In this document: one piece after another, positions 35,964 through 47,480 of the stretch
How positions within the stretch are numbered: the stretch's first letter is position 1
Layout: every line of letters begins with the position of its first letter
Source of the DNA: Diadema setosum
Lineage: Eukaryota; Echinodermata; Echinoidea; Diadematoida; Diadematidae
Reading direction: 5' to 3'
Length of the DNA stretch: 64,000 bases
Assembly: GCF_964275005.1 (NCBI RefSeq)
Contig: NC_092701.1
Span: forward strand, 32,507,919 to 32,571,918
Position numbers and translations under genes: made by a program
Notes under the pieces: generated by a model
Database searches by the model: none
Seen by the model: the letters and a program-made list of their open reading frames with translations, nothing else
What the model was told of the DNA's origin: nothing

Positions 35964-36414
35964 GGTCTTATTTACCCAGGGTAGCCTCTTCAGTGTTGAC
36001 ACTGCTCTACCAGAGGGCCCTGCCATTATTATTACCCTAGCGTTGCCAGGTACCCATTTATACACCAGCCTGGGTCGAGAGGGACACAGTGGGTAAAAAC
36101 ATCTTGTCCAAGGACGTAAGCACTGGGCGGGATTCGAACTCGGGTCCTCCGATCGGGAGTCGGGAGTCTTATCCACTATGCCACAGCGCCCCCACTGGGT
36201 CGAGTCAGTTCTTGCATTAATTTTGTCAAAACATTCAGCTAAACCTCGGCCAGGCTTACCTTACATCGTCTTCCGAGATCTTGTCCGTCTCCGATACCTC
36301 TTGTAAAGGTAGCTCAGTCGAAGTCAGGGTTTCGGGAATATCTGTTCCCTGGGACCCGTCGGCGCTCTCGGGATGAGGGTCGATTGCGTTCTCGTCCACC
36401 GATTCGATCGTCAT
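24322..36414 (-). CDS. ABCC5: ABCC5/MRP5-type ABC transporter, 10 exons
   Basis: ATP-driven exporter of organic anions in cell membranes, by family. Coding exons (high to low): 36414-36260, 35196-34776, 33743-33468, 30765-30634, 30095-29945, 29377-29229, 28847-28575, 28274-28179, 27533-27054, 26385-24322. All have GT/AG edges and phases agree, giving 1398 residues (human ABCC5: 1437). TMD1 carries GARLRGAVVACLFE, KSVGEVVNVCINDGNRLYE and IKFIKMYAWE, typical of the ABCC5/11/12 branch. NBD1 has Walker A GSVASGKT (559-566), signature LSGGQ (651-655) and LLDDP (673-677). TMD2 has SSPMSFFDTTPSGRVLNRFS. NBD2 has GRTGSGKSS (about 1189), FSAGERQ (1292), FLDEATATID and TIAHRLHTV. NBD1 is odd: second Gly of Walker A is Ala, Q-loop Gln is Glu, and switch His is Asn (708). 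The start is uncertain: the frame is open upstream to an AG at about 36433. Confidence 0.95.
26386..27053. other. Last intron of the transporter gene
   Basis: 668 bp between the NBD1 exon and the large last exon. Donor CAG|GTAGGC, acceptor TTCACAG. No repeat or RNA recognised inside. Confidence 0.6.
27680..27960. repeat. Decayed relative of MITE family A in an intron
   Basis: The stretch AAAATTCAAAACTTTCGAACGGATTGTCC-ATTTTCCTCAAA-type sequence at 27834-27885 parallels the arm of family A (ATTCATAACTTTTGCATCGATTGTCC). The other arm is hard to see. Confidence 0.4.
28878..28921. repeat. (TATTG)n microsatellite
   Basis: Pentanucleotide tract in the intron directly upstream of the exon at 28575-28847. 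Confidence 0.85.
29425..29515. repeat. Short patch of GTTCGTTATTCCGAA repeats
   Basis: Several inverted GGAATAACGAACCTTCG units in the intron between the exons at 29945-30095 and 29229-29377. It is the same motif as in the larger block at 32826-33105. Confidence 0.75.
30462..30543. repeat. (CA)n(TA)n microsatellite in an intron
   Basis: About 32 bp of CA followed by about 48 bp of TA, roughly 90 nt downstream of the donor of the exon at 30634-30765. Peptides read through it are artefacts. Confidence 0.9.
30900..32825. other. Part of a large transporter intron, with a possible foldback element
   Basis: Within the 2.7-kb intron 30766-33467, the sequences AGCTTTAGATCAGCGGCGCG (31272) and, inverted, AGCTTTAGATTCCGCGAAGA (right edge near 31592) face each other and may be ends of a 330-bp foldback element. 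A G-run lies at 30870-30881. Nothing else recognised. Confidence 0.35.
32826..33105. repeat. Inverted arrays of GTTCGTTATTCCGAAG
   Basis: The left part (32830-32910) carries at least four forward GGTTCGTTATTCCGAA-type units. The right part (32920-33100) carries at least six inverted units (GGAATAACGAACCTTCGG), some with TTAAC in place of TAAC. The layout is a foldback element whose arms are themselves tandem repeats. Confidence 0.8.
34005..34310. repeat. Decayed MITE family A copy in an intron
   Basis: Shares AAAGCAGGGGGAATGACGTTA, CACCAAAACTTTAAATATTC, ATCGATTGTCC and TTTCACTCAATCCA with the copies at 16716-17278 and 45529-46069. One arm is mostly lost. It lies in the intron 33744-34775. 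Confidence 0.65.
35899..35963. repeat. (TAA)n tail of a SINE
   Basis: About 22 TAA units adjoining the 3' end of the minus-strand SINE at 35964-36193, as expected for its tail. Confidence 0.85.
35964..36193 (-). mobile_element. tRNA-derived SINE, copy 1
   Basis: On the minus strand it starts GGGGGCGCTGTGGCATAGTGG, which has an RNA polymerase III A-box (TGGCATAGTGG), followed by a B-box (GAGTTCGAATCCC) near 36135. A body follows with GTACCTGGCAACGCTAGGG and a 3' part GAGGCTACCCTGGGTAAATAAG before the TTA tail. It lies in the first intron (35197-36259) of the transporter gene. The 3' segment resembles the LINE-like tail at 45105-45155. Confidence 0.85.
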
Positions 36415-36432
36415 CGTCAATTGATCATCCAA

Positions 36433-38406
36433 ATGATATCTACAGACAAGGGAGATGTTTTGCAGAATTCTTAAATTGGACGTATTCTCTCATGACTCAC
36501 TTGGTACTGCTGCGGTAAGGATCGGTAAATGCATCGATCTGGTTGTTAATCGGAGATTATGTATAGAAATTCTTCGAGCATGTGGTTACTCGTTACTCCA
36601 GCGTTGGTTTGAATGGACAATCTGAAAAATGCCTTTTACCAAACATGTCTGATATAGATGCGATGAACACTGGGCCATTTCTTTTCTATCCCCAACCTAA
36701 AAAGAGGATATTTTAATACATATGTATCATCGACAATGTATAGATTTAACTGCTAATAGCTACTATATCGATATGATAATAGCATTAATATTGTTGAAAG
36801 TAACACAATACGAGACCATACAAAAAAAAAAAGTTTGAATTGAATTGAACTGCATATTGCATGTCATTTATGCATTGAATGGTACCCCCCCCCCAAAAAA
36901 AAAAGACATATTCTGAAAATCTCTAGTGAGTAACTACCCGTACTATGTGCGTCCCTGAACACAGAAGGAGTGATGACTGCTTTTGGGAAAATTTTCCATG
37001 GATGTCACACACTGGTCTTGATCAACATTACAAATTATATCCGCGAAGGCAGAAAACAAACTAAGCGAAAACCCGCTTGCTGCAGGCTTGCAGCCGTGCT
37101 TAATTCTCTGACAATGTCTAATGGGTGAAATGTAGACCACTGCATTGTTAATCAATACTTCACGGATGTGTGCATGGTTCTTACGTTTCATCAGACGGTA
37201 GGGCCTAAAGCTCAAACTTAGCGGTACCTCTTCTTTTTCCTGTGTCACGCATTCATGAATACCAGCACATGGCATCAGGCTAAAGAAAATAATATCAGAC
37301 ATCGCCTGTCATTTTATTTGATAAAGTAACTAAATGCACATTTCACTTTGGGAGAGGTAATGAAATTGACGGGTTGTTTGTGACTTACTGGCGGCATATT
37401 CAGTCAGTGACTACTTGTCTTGCGACGAATATCAACGTTGATTTTTTTTTTTGGGGGGGGGGGATTAGAATATACTTTAAAAAGTGACAATTTCTGAAGC
37501 TATCATTTTATGCCACATGATAGCAATTACAAGCTTGTAAAATTCACGAAATGTGATTTATTCCGGCATCGAGAAGCTGAAAAGCTAAACACGCACTAAC
37601 ACACAAAAGGATTAAAAATTGAAGAAATAATACTAAGGACATTCTTAACTGTGGTACAGAAATAAGTGAGATGGAATGACGAATAAACTCTAAAAGTAGA
37701 TACGAAGACCAATTTCACTACTTGCCTAATAGGGGAAAACGCTCTGCGTAACTGAATAATTGTCTCTCCACATTTACACACACACCACAGTAAAAATAAA
37801 AATGTTAAAAAAATATTAACTTTACCAATATTTGAATTGAGGATTTTCTGCTTTTTCGGGAGAAATTTATTGAAGTTTTGCTTCATTCTTTCGCTATCTA
37901 CGCATAAGTCAGTATGAAATACTTTTTCTTCTACAAATCAACATATCGTTACAGCACAATTCACACCTCACAGCACACTGCAGTCGTCACACATACAGAC
38001 ACACATACAAAAACACAGTACTCACGCAACATATAAGTACCCCTACGTGAAGAAAAATCGAAAGTCATATTTATTATCCTAGAAACCATTATGTACCACG
38101 AACCCATTTATGTCAACACAAAGTGAAGAATATTGGGTGGGCAGTTAATTCACTCATATCAAAACCAAAACTTGTTAAGAAACCTAAAGCCTCGGTGGCA
38201 ACACACGCTGGCGAGTGAAAACCCGTCAGCTCTCCATCAAGTATTTTTTTTTAAGTAAAAACTATTTATTACAAAAGAGGGGGTAAAGATTCGAGTGAAT
38301 GTGCGTAACTGCACAAAGTGGGCATGAGGTTATGCCAAGCGGGATATGCTGGATAAGTAATGAAAGCAACCACAGCAGAATGGTAGCATGTGCCTGCATA
38401 GACCCG

Positions 38407-38460
<54 letters not shown>

Positions 38461-38490
38461 TACATGCAGACACATATATGTGTGTATATA

Positions 38491-38522
<32 letters not shown>

Positions 38523-41052
38523 TACTTAGTACGTAATCTTTGTGAATAATATTGTCACTTAAGTTATCTGATAGGGAGCAGCCTTTGAAAGGTCTTTAGG
38601 CCTACTGTCGATTCCTCAAAGTTTGATATGTTTATTGTATTTTGCATTATGTTAGTTGCCAATTTTGTAATGCTTGTATATTTTTAACTTACTATGTGGA
38701 TAATAGATAAATGAATGAAAAATAAATAAATGTGTCTGTGCATACCATACACGCATTGGACCTGTATAGTTGCATAGATAAATTGTATTATGATAGCAAT
38801 CTTCATCACCATTACATGTACAAACTTATGTTTAAAAGGTACATCCCATTTAAAATTACATTATTTCATTCGCCTTTTATTCTAGAATATGGCTTTTACG
38901 TATCGTGTTTGATTTGTTATCAACATCTTCAGTAGTTGAATATTGAGAGCCGAACCAGTGTCAACCACGTTACTGGTGTACGCCAAACACGGTTGAAAAT
39001 ACATGATTTGATATGCATGTGACTCGCACAAGTCAGAGTTGAGAGTGAGTTGAACATTACTATTAATGGCAATTTACCTCGCATTTTACAGGTTCTATAA
39101 TTACCTTCAAATGACAAGTAGCTGATCATAAAACATTTGACCTTTGCAGTGACGACGATAGCTGTTTGAAACATCTAATTCCCACTACTGAATAAATGCA
39201 AAGGGGCTTGCATTTAATATTTTTAAGCAATTGTGATGTAGACGGAAACGTTTCCCTTTCTCTTTGACCGCGTATAAACAGTATGATCAGTATCATCTGA
39301 CGCCAAAATGACGTCCATATGATTTGGAGCTTTTTAATTGTGTTAATTTTCATTGCAGCAATAACCGAATACGATCTTTTGTGTCATATTTGCAACCATT
39401 GAATAGTGGACTGCCTACTCTGATAGACATCATGGGGTGTAATAAAAAAAGAAAGAAATATATATAACTATATTATTATATATAAGTATATTATACAATA
39501 AATATAATATATATATATATATAAAACGTAGAATAGATGTGGTAACACGTAGACTATTATCCAGCTGTTTCAAGAAATGTTTAAACCTATCTTTTTACAA
39601 CTTCTAAATCAAGTCATTATGATAGAGTATAGGCCTACTGTATGTTTCTTGGCCCAAATTACGTAACTTTAATAGAGACATGCATTGAAACCGTGATACT
39701 TACACGTTGGGGAAAGCTATGGTATGTTCCTCCTTTGTCGCGCCACGTGAGCTTGAATGAATTCAGCAGTGGGTCTGTTCAGTTCATGTGTACGCATGCT
39801 TTTTCGAAGCAAACAGACAGAAGAAGAACGGTGCAGTCAGGAAAGACGACAGTGAAGTATGTTGACGAGTTTCCGAATGAAGCGAAACTTCTGAAGTCCA
39901 CTCGGGTAGAAAAACAAAACACGAAATACACTTGTCACCAAGACATGCGTTATGAAGACCATGTGATAGTTCGTAATGCGTGTTACATGTTCTGGAGATC
40001 AGCAACTACTTACCACCCACATTCCGTGCTATTGGATCCACGTCGATATAACGTTATATGTGTAGGTAATTATTTCTGAGTGATTCTATTCTCAGTATAA
40101 AAGAGAGAGAGGTCGATTGCCCAACTCTCAGTTACAGAGTAAGTCCATGAAAATGCACAGGTATACCAGCATAATGAATCGCCCATTGCCATGCACGCGC
40201 CATATACCGACTCCACAACGTGCGATTTTATACTTTCACTTTACGTCAATCACCCGTCACGTTCAACTTAAGTAGTGCGGTATCATCTCACTTTCGAGCG
40301 CTCCTTCATGTTTAGATTGCAGTGATGACTCTGCAAGATAAATGATAATTGTCCGTTCGGAAGACGAAATGGAGGATTAATGCGGCTGTGGGCGCGCGAC
40401 ATGAAAACAAACTGTCATCATTGTTATTTTGTCGGACTAGACCCGGTGTCATTTGATTTGTAAAGATCTTTCAAGTCCTGTAACTCTCTTTCACCCACAG
40501 CCGCCCCAACACACACCAACACATACACACATACGCCCACAAAAACACACAAACAAACACATGTATATATCAAAATAATACATACACTTGCACAAGCATT
40601 AATTTCATAGAATTTAACATTAAAACCTAATCGTAAACAAAAACAAAGGAATGTGATATTTAACAATACTCAACCATACAAGGAAATTAATCAAATTACA
40701 GTTACATGTACTTTAGAATTGAATATAGAAATTAAGTCAATATTACAAGAACAACAACAACAACAACAAAAATCACCAGGAAAGAATGACACAGCACAAT
40801 ATCGACATCGCATACCATGTTTAAAAAAAAAAGAATAGAAAACGAAAATGATATATTCGTGTCTGCATCAGTGGAAGAAATGGGCTATTTGCCAAGGGAC
40901 ATGAGAGCTATTCCAACATTTAGTCGCCTGCGAATCACTATACGCAACTTCTGTTGTCATTTTGATTTCCTGCTTGCCTCCTGGAATGGAATAGAATTGA
41001 ACAATGTCACCATCACCTGACTATACATATGAAGCTAAGGGTAGACCTTGTG
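36433..41052. other. Intergenic stretch upstream of the transporter gene
   Basis: Any untranslated first exon and promoter of the transporter gene should lie here but were not identified. Simple repeats: C-run at 36886, G-run at 37453-37462, (CA)n at 38411-38451, CATA repeats at 38492-38520, AT-rich tract at 39455-39525. Open frames such as 39642-40079 have no recognised homology. Confidence 0.4.
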
Positions 41053-41205
41053 GAGCCGGGAAATGTAAAAAACGTCTCGCGGGGAAATATAAAAACCTCA
41101 AAAATTGCATCAAACGGAAATATACAAACGTCGCGCCGGGAAATGTAAAAATGTTCAATTTTTACCTGGAAATGTAAAAACGCTGCCGGGAAATGTAAAA
41201 ATTGT
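41053..41205 (+). repeat. Cluster of GCCGGGAAATGTAAAAA motifs
   Basis: Five to six variants of CGGGAAATGTAAAAA, separated by 10-30 bp, one reading CGGGGAAATATAAAAA. The spacing is irregular, so it is not a simple satellite. No function known. Confidence 0.75.
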
Positions 41206-41289
41206 GTATTTCAACAGTATTACATACCGATGGTATATAGATGAACTCGATGTCTAACGAACCTGCTCATGAACCTTTACCGTTTTTTT

Positions 41290-42010
41290 TTTCTTGCAGT
41301 GGTGCCCCATGGGGTGAGGGGTGAGGGGAAGAGGGGATTTTCTGCATTTTCTTTCAGCATCTTCTTGAAAAATCTACGACAGATTTTCACCAAACATGGC
41401 AGATAGCATTTTACGTTGATATGATCTTTATTTATTAAAATGAGCCCTACCCCACCCCCGCCGAAGGGGGGGGGGGTGAACCTCAGAGTACTTAAACTGT
41501 GGATTTTTTAAATCTTCTTCTGTCGAAACGAAAAAGATAGAGCTAGGTTAATACTTTGCAAACATTGATGAATGAAAAGTGTATTTGATTATGGCGGATT
41601 CAGGGGTGTCCGGATGGGGGAGAGGGGTGTTAAAGGGAAGAGTGGGATTTTCTAAATTTTCAGCATCTTCCTAAAAAATATATGACGAATTTTCAACAAA
41701 CTTGGCAGATAGCATGTTTACGGTGATATGATCTTCGTTTGTTAAAATGAGCCCCCCCCCCCCCCCCGCCGATTTCTTCTTTTTTTTTTTTTTGGGGGGG
41801 GGGGTGTTGATTGAAGCCTCAGAGTACCTAAACTGTGGATTTTTTAAATCTTATTCTGTCGAACCGAAGAAGATATAGCTAAGTTAGTGCTTTGAAGACA
41901 TCGATGACTGAAATTTCATTTTTGATTATGGCGGATCCAGGGGTGCCTTGATCGGCGGAGGGGTGACGAGGAGGAGGGGGATTTTCCACATTTACTACAT
42001 CTTCTTGAAA
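41290..42010 (+). repeat. Tandem repeat with a unit of about 315 bp
   Basis: GATTTT-CTGCATTTTC...CAGCATCTTCTTGAAAAATC recurs near 41335, 41648 and 41970. Each unit contains GGCAGATAGCAT, ATGAGCCC with a C-run, and CTGTGGATTTTTTAAATCTT. About 2.3 units. Confidence 0.8.
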
Positions 42011-42333
42011 AATCTCAGCCGAAGGATGCAAAATGACATGTTTTTGTGTTTTTTTTTATCAGGGTTATTAAATATTTTGAAATTGGACATGGTTAGATTT
42101 CTTGAACAAAATCTCCATCGTATATAGGCCTACTTACCGTATTCTCTGGCGATAAGTTCGCACCCCTGCATATCAATAGCCCGCACCCCGAATTTGGCGA
42201 CAAAAGGAAGAAAAAGAATACGAGGTACGATTTTATTCTTTTCAAAACTGTCACCTTTTTTTTCTTAATTCTGAAAACAAACTTCGTATGTATTTTTACC
42301 TGGCTTCGCATGTGTCCTAGTTCTTTTGTGTGA

Positions 42334-42391
<58 letters not shown>

Positions 42392-43527
42392 GTTATGTTT
42401 TGACTGTAAGAACAGTGAAACGTGTCCTGCAATGTGAAGGAAAACTGATTGTGTGTCGTGATGTTCATGTAACAAACTACGGAATAAAACTTATATGAAA
42501 AAGAGCATGCAATGTTCATTGTCACAGTTTGTTTTACAATAGCGAAGCATTGTGCTGCAAGAGATACAAGTTGGAGAGCAGTTATCGTGTTATGTTATGC
42601 GTGCAGGACCGATTATTGACATGCAGTCGCCAGGACGGCTTGCCCTGTCCAAAAATCGGCATGGAAACAACAGCACTTAGTAGGTGATGACCAAAAAAAA
42701 AAAAAAACAAAACAAAACAAAACAAAAACAGAAAAAAGTTGTCAGTTGACTGCGGAACATAGCTTTGTCTATTAAGATCGATTAATTCATTGCTGATATA
42801 GAGTTGCTCATTAACATCGGCACATTGACATTGCATCTATAGTCCATTACATGATTTTGTGTGTTGTTCAACAGTTTATCCTATAGATTGAACAGGCCAT
42901 TATGGTCATGCTGGCGCATAGGCAGCATCCCGAGTTTATTGCTTCTTATCTGTGAAAATAAGTGCGGAGAATACGGTATACATAATCATGAATGTCAAGA
43001 GATCATAACATTACACTACAATGTCAATGGGGATATATTAGGACTGATACGGGATGCTCATCTTGTTTGTTTGTTTGTTTGTTTGTTTGTTTGTTTGTTT
43101 GTTTTTTATAGGAAATAACACTCCTGTGATTTGCTTCATTTTTGCAGTTCTTCAAAGACGCATTATGAGGTTACCCCTTTTATACTTCTACCGATATCTT
43201 GTATCTGTGTCCAAAGGCTGAACTTTGTTTTACTGTCCGCACAATGTCTTGTAAAGTATTTTTGAGTCCTATTTCGAGGGTGCTGAATCCGAATCTGGAA
43301 ATGTCACTCTTGCAACCTTCAGGGTTTTGAAAATGTAGTGCTTCACTGTTTCACTGTTTACTAATTAGTCTCAGTGGACCGAACGGGTGTGGAAGTGGGT
43401 ATATGTGCCTCTTCCAAACGAGGGAACTTGTATACTTTAGACTAGAAACTCAACTATTGGTGGGATGTTTGGAAAATCCTCAATCAATCCCCCCCCCCCC
43501 CACACACACACACACTTTCATTTGGAA
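42011..43527. other. No gene recognised; simple repeats
   Basis: (TG)n at 42338-42383, a TTTTG/CAAAA tract at 42698-42726, (TTTG)n at 43063-43103 and a C-run with CA repeats at 43490-43515. Confidence 0.45.
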
Positions 43528-43965
43528 CAGGCTCGCAAGTACAAAATCCATCGAAAATACTGACAAATAGAAAAATTGACCATCTTGGAGGCCATTTTGA
43601 AAAATAGAGTTAGGCTCGCAAGTACAACAAATAGAAAAACTGACAAATAGAAAAATTGACCATCTTGGAGGCCATTTCGAAAATCAGAGATAGGCTCGCA
43701 AGTACAAAATCTATCAAATTACTGACAAATAGAAAAATTGACCATCTTGGAGGCCATTTTGAAAAATAAAGTTGTCCCCAAAAATTTGACTTTTGCTGAA
43801 ATCCATGTTGTAATTATGTTTATTTTTTGGTATTGATAGTAAAATGCATGACTGTTATGAATCGTGGCGTCATTTTGAAAAATATGGCTTTGGCATCCAA
43901 ACTTTTGCTGAAATTCATGTTGTAATTATTATTGATATCTTGGTATTGATAGTAAAATGCTCGAG
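43528..43965 (+). repeat. Two adjoining short tandem arrays
   Basis: First array: three units of 80-83 bp starting AGGCTCGCAAGTACAA at 43529, 43612 and 43692, each containing ATTGACCATCTTGGAGGCCA. Second: two units of about 120 bp (43785-43845 and 43900-43965) with TTTTGCTGAAATTCATGTTG and TTGGTATTGATAGTAAAATG. Confidence 0.8.
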
Positions 43966-45089
43966 TGGTCGTGGTTGTGATGGATATGGCCCTCAGTGAG
44001 TATGTCTGCTGTTCTCGTTGGGGTTACACTGATGATTTTCATTATCTTTTGGATGTTGGTTCGTGCGCGCTTCTGCAGTTTCACTAACGTCCTGTTGGTT
44101 TTGCTCAGTAGTGGTGTGTGGTTGCTGGGCGTGGGTTGCTGGGCGTGGGTGGTGGGTGGCGGGTCCGTGGTATCGATATCATGATTGTGGTGGGTGGTGT
44201 GTGGTTGCTGGGCGTGGTTGGTGGTGGTGATGTGCATTTGGTTCTTGGGATGGATGGGTGGCCCATTGTGTGGGGGGCTTTTGATGCGCGTCCGTTCATG
44301 ACGGCTGCCAGAGAGAATTCCACCCGACCATCCGGGGGGTGCATCTCTTTTATTGACTTCGAAGGTTCTGCATGAATGATTCTCAAGTGGCCTAGTCTTT
44401 TCTTGCCAGCCGCTTTCTTCTAAACCTACAGAGGACAATAACCAAAAGCTTGAGTAACCTAGTCTTTTCTTGCCAGCTGTTTCTCTTTAAAATTTAGAGA
44501 GGACAGTCAAACAGCACAATCACTTTATCTGTATAGAGTGATGTGCATGAAAAAGACTAATGACCAAAAGACCAAACCCTTATTATCCGTATCAAGTGTC
44601 CGTGATGTAGCTTCGAAATTCCAGTGATTCTGTATAAAGACAGGTTGTGAATAGTGAGAACAGTTTCAATACACCTGTTGATAGAGATTTACCCGTCTTT
44701 GAAAGGGAACTTTTACACCAAGTATTCTTCCAGCACGGTCGAGGATTGAAGTTCAAAAGACTGGAATAGACAATGGATAGTGTAAGCCGGGTTTTCTATA
44801 CAGATTGAGAATACCACGATTTAGTGTCGAGGCTTCGATCTGCACGTATCCATGTGCACTCGTTCCACATTATTAGACAGGACAGGCATACGCGCAATAT
44901 GGAAGAATACAAGAGTCACACATCATCCATACTCTAAACACATCAAAGCAAGGTTCAAATTGCGCACCTCCCTATATTGATATTGTTTTCATATTGCAAT
45001 GTATAACGTGGTGTCCTTGATTTGTGACTTTATGTAATATGTCGAATTAACTGTTGTACTTTGTTATTCTTTTGCACAGCCCCATGAAT
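43966..45089. other. Low-complexity and weak repeats
   Basis: A GGGCGTGGGT/GGTTGCTGGGCG-rich tract occupies 44105-44260 and creates long open frames on both strands with biased composition. A 75-bp tandem duplication (GGCCTAGTCTTTTCTTGCCAG at 44388 and 44457) follows. No protein family recognised. Confidence 0.4.
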
Positions 45090-45155
45090 AACAGTGTATA
45101 AACCACTGATAGGGCTACTCTGGGTAAAGAATAGTGGATAATAAATGAATCCAGT
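45090..45155 (+). mobile_element. LINE-like 3' tail
   Basis: GATAGGGCTACTCTGGGTAAAG followed by AATA/AATGAA repeats resembles the 3' ends of non-LTR elements and of the SINE at 35964-36193. How far 5' the element extends (perhaps to about 44520) is unclear because no coding part was recognised. Confidence 0.45.
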
Positions 45156-45528
45156 GCTTGAAGTTTAAGATCTAATGCACACCTCAAAATAAAAGCTGTT
45201 CACGAGATGACCTCACCTTGTTCATTAGAACGCTTTCCATGCATGCCTGATTATCTGCTTTAAGGTATACATTTCCTTTTCCTATATGCAGTGGTCATTC
45301 TCCAGTGAACTCTGTGGGATATCATTTTCATCCCTAAATCGCATTACGAATAAAGGAATACTACAGACATAGAATGTAATTTTGTTTTCACATCCATTCA
45401 TGCATGTTGTACAGTTACTATGGAAAATACTTTACCGGTACTGTAGAGAAAAGAGTTTTTGTTGTTGTTTTTTTAAGTGGTTGTGGCATTTACAGTAGGC
45501 ATGTTTTGCCATTGTTAAAGGGAAGATA

Positions 45529-46069
45529 AACCCCAAGAACAATGTGGATTGAGTGAAAACAGCAACATAGAATACATCAGTGAAAATTTGAAGGAAATCG
45601 GACAATCGATGCAAAAGTTATGAATTTTTAAAGTTTTGATGTTGCAACCGCTGGATGAGGAGACTACTGGAGGTTATGACGTATGAGTGGACAACAATAC
45701 CAAGAAAATGTAAAGAAAATACAATTGTACTACAAAAATCCAGTTTTCATGGAAATTACAAATTCCATCAACTTGATATTGACATATGTTAAGGGTAGCA
45801 ATTATTCCCCCTGCTTTCTGAAAGCGGTTGGTCCACTGCTCTTTCATAATTCTAGAAAAGTGAATTTCCTTTATATTTTCTTTGTATTGTTGTCCACTCA
45901 TACGTCATATCCTCTAGTAGTCTTCTCATCCAGCGGTTCCAACACCAAAACTTTAAAAATTCATAACTTTTGCATTGATTGTCCGATTTTCCTCAAACTT
46001 TCACTGATGTGTTCTACTAATGTTGCTGCTTTCACTCAATCCACATTGCTCTTTGGGTTCACCTTCCCT
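45529..46069. mobile_element. Palindromic MITE, family A, copy 2, TTAA-flanked
   Basis: 541 bp between TTAA at 45525-45528 and 46070-46073. The left end AGGGAAGATAAACCCCAAGA and inverted right end AGGGAAGGTGAACCCAAAGA start arms of about 190 bp, each with ATGTGGATTGAGTGAAA. TTAA duplications and AGGG termini point to the Kolobok group. No transposase. Confidence 0.85.
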
Positions 46070-46073
46070 TTAA

Positions 46074-47377
46074 AGGTTGACGTCCACGAGAATGTGTAGT
46101 GATATGATCACGACGTACACACTTCGTTGTCGGCCTGCTGTTTTTGTTGAGGAAAAGGGAATTGGTGATCGCGAGTGGTATTGTATATCATGATAGGTAT
46201 ACAGGTATCTCTTACCATCACAGTTGGCTCTGCAGAATGGGCCAATTAAAGTTAACACAAAGCAGACTGTTTTGTGATCCTTTATACGTGTTCTGTTAGA
46301 AGTTGTCTTTAGATGCTATCAGTTGACGTAAATGCGCATTTTATGGGGTACATAATTGCTTTGTTGTCTGCCTGTGGTTTTGTATGGGCTAATGGAGGTA
46401 GTGGCTGTGGAAGTGATAGATAGACATTATAATGAGCTTTATTAAATGTGTTGAGTGAAAGTAGACTATGTCGTTGTTGTGTGACTGCACACAGACAAAC
46501 CTGACTCGGTAGCCGTATGTGTACAGTGTACATCAGCAACGTGCAAGCCGTATGCAGCCACTAAAAATCCCCTGAGAGTTATGTTAAAGACCATCTGCAT
46601 AGCGGCCACCTGTCTAATACGGCAAGCAGCCACCAAGTTTGCATCCCGCTGTAGATTTTCAACTGTGTGTAGCGGTCACAGACACATTCAGCTTGTTTTT
46701 CTGCTTTGCAGCCTTGTCACGCACAGAACCCTTTCAAAATTGTTTTAGGACCTCATAAGAAAGAAACCCTATAAGTAGTTATCATTCATACTCGGGGACC
46801 GCGGAACTTGTTTGTTTTGTTTTTTGTTTTTTTCAGGGTAGGGGCCTGTGGGACGGGGGTCAAAGAATGCCAATGGTACTTACCACCCACCCCTCGGTTA
46901 TGATACACATACATTGTATAGGACCTACATGAACTTGCAAGTAGTACTGCCACATGTGTACAACATGAATATATGTGATACAACACGAAATGTCGCAGAA
47001 TCTGTCTATACTAGTAGTAGCCACCTGTCTATAAAGGCAACTTGTTACGTCCTCCTTGCGTGGTTGCTATAGATAAGTTTGATTGTATACAAGAACGCCT
47101 TCAGCTTTAGACCACTCATTAAAATTTTGCACAACAATATTTCTGTCATATCATTCAAGATTCCATGAGGGTGATTGTTATACAGCTACTTTGTGCGCTA
47201 CATAGGCCAACGTAATGTAATGGCACACCAAAAGACGATTTGTGCTGCATCATTATAGTAGAGGCGTCAAAAAATCCTATGAGGCTGAATACTGTAGTGT
47301 GTTTGAAGCACTGATCTCTACCTCATGCCCCAGTCACATATAAACACGGATGCTCAAGGATCTACACGGTGATCCGG
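46074..47377. other. No gene recognised
   Basis: Nothing convincing on either strand. Confidence 0.4.
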
Positions 47378-47480
47378 GGATGGGTAAAATCATCTTGTCC
47401 AAGGACGTAAGCACTGGGTTGGATTCGAACTCGGGTCCTCCAGTTGGCAGTCGGGAGTCTTATCCACTATTCCACAACCC
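47378..47480 (-). mobile_element. tRNA-derived SINE, copy 2, truncated
   Basis: The minus strand shares the tRNA head of the copy at 35964-36193: TGGAATAGTGGATAAGACTC (A-box region) and GAGTTCGAATCC (B-box), then GCTTACGTCCTTGGACAAGA. The body ends soon after 47378. A G-run (C on plus) precedes it. Confidence 0.75.

Noticed and set aside
35737-36176. Poly-Asn and poly-Leu open frames
   Set aside because: They read through the (TAA)n tail of a SINE.
39642-40079. Plus-strand 145-codon open frame
   Set aside because: No domain, no codon or splice support, and no recognised homologue; likely chance.
43929-44438. Minus-strand 169-codon Thr/His/Pro-rich frame and its plus-strand counterpart
   Set aside because: Driven by GGGCGTGGGT-type repeats; open on both strands, no homology seen.
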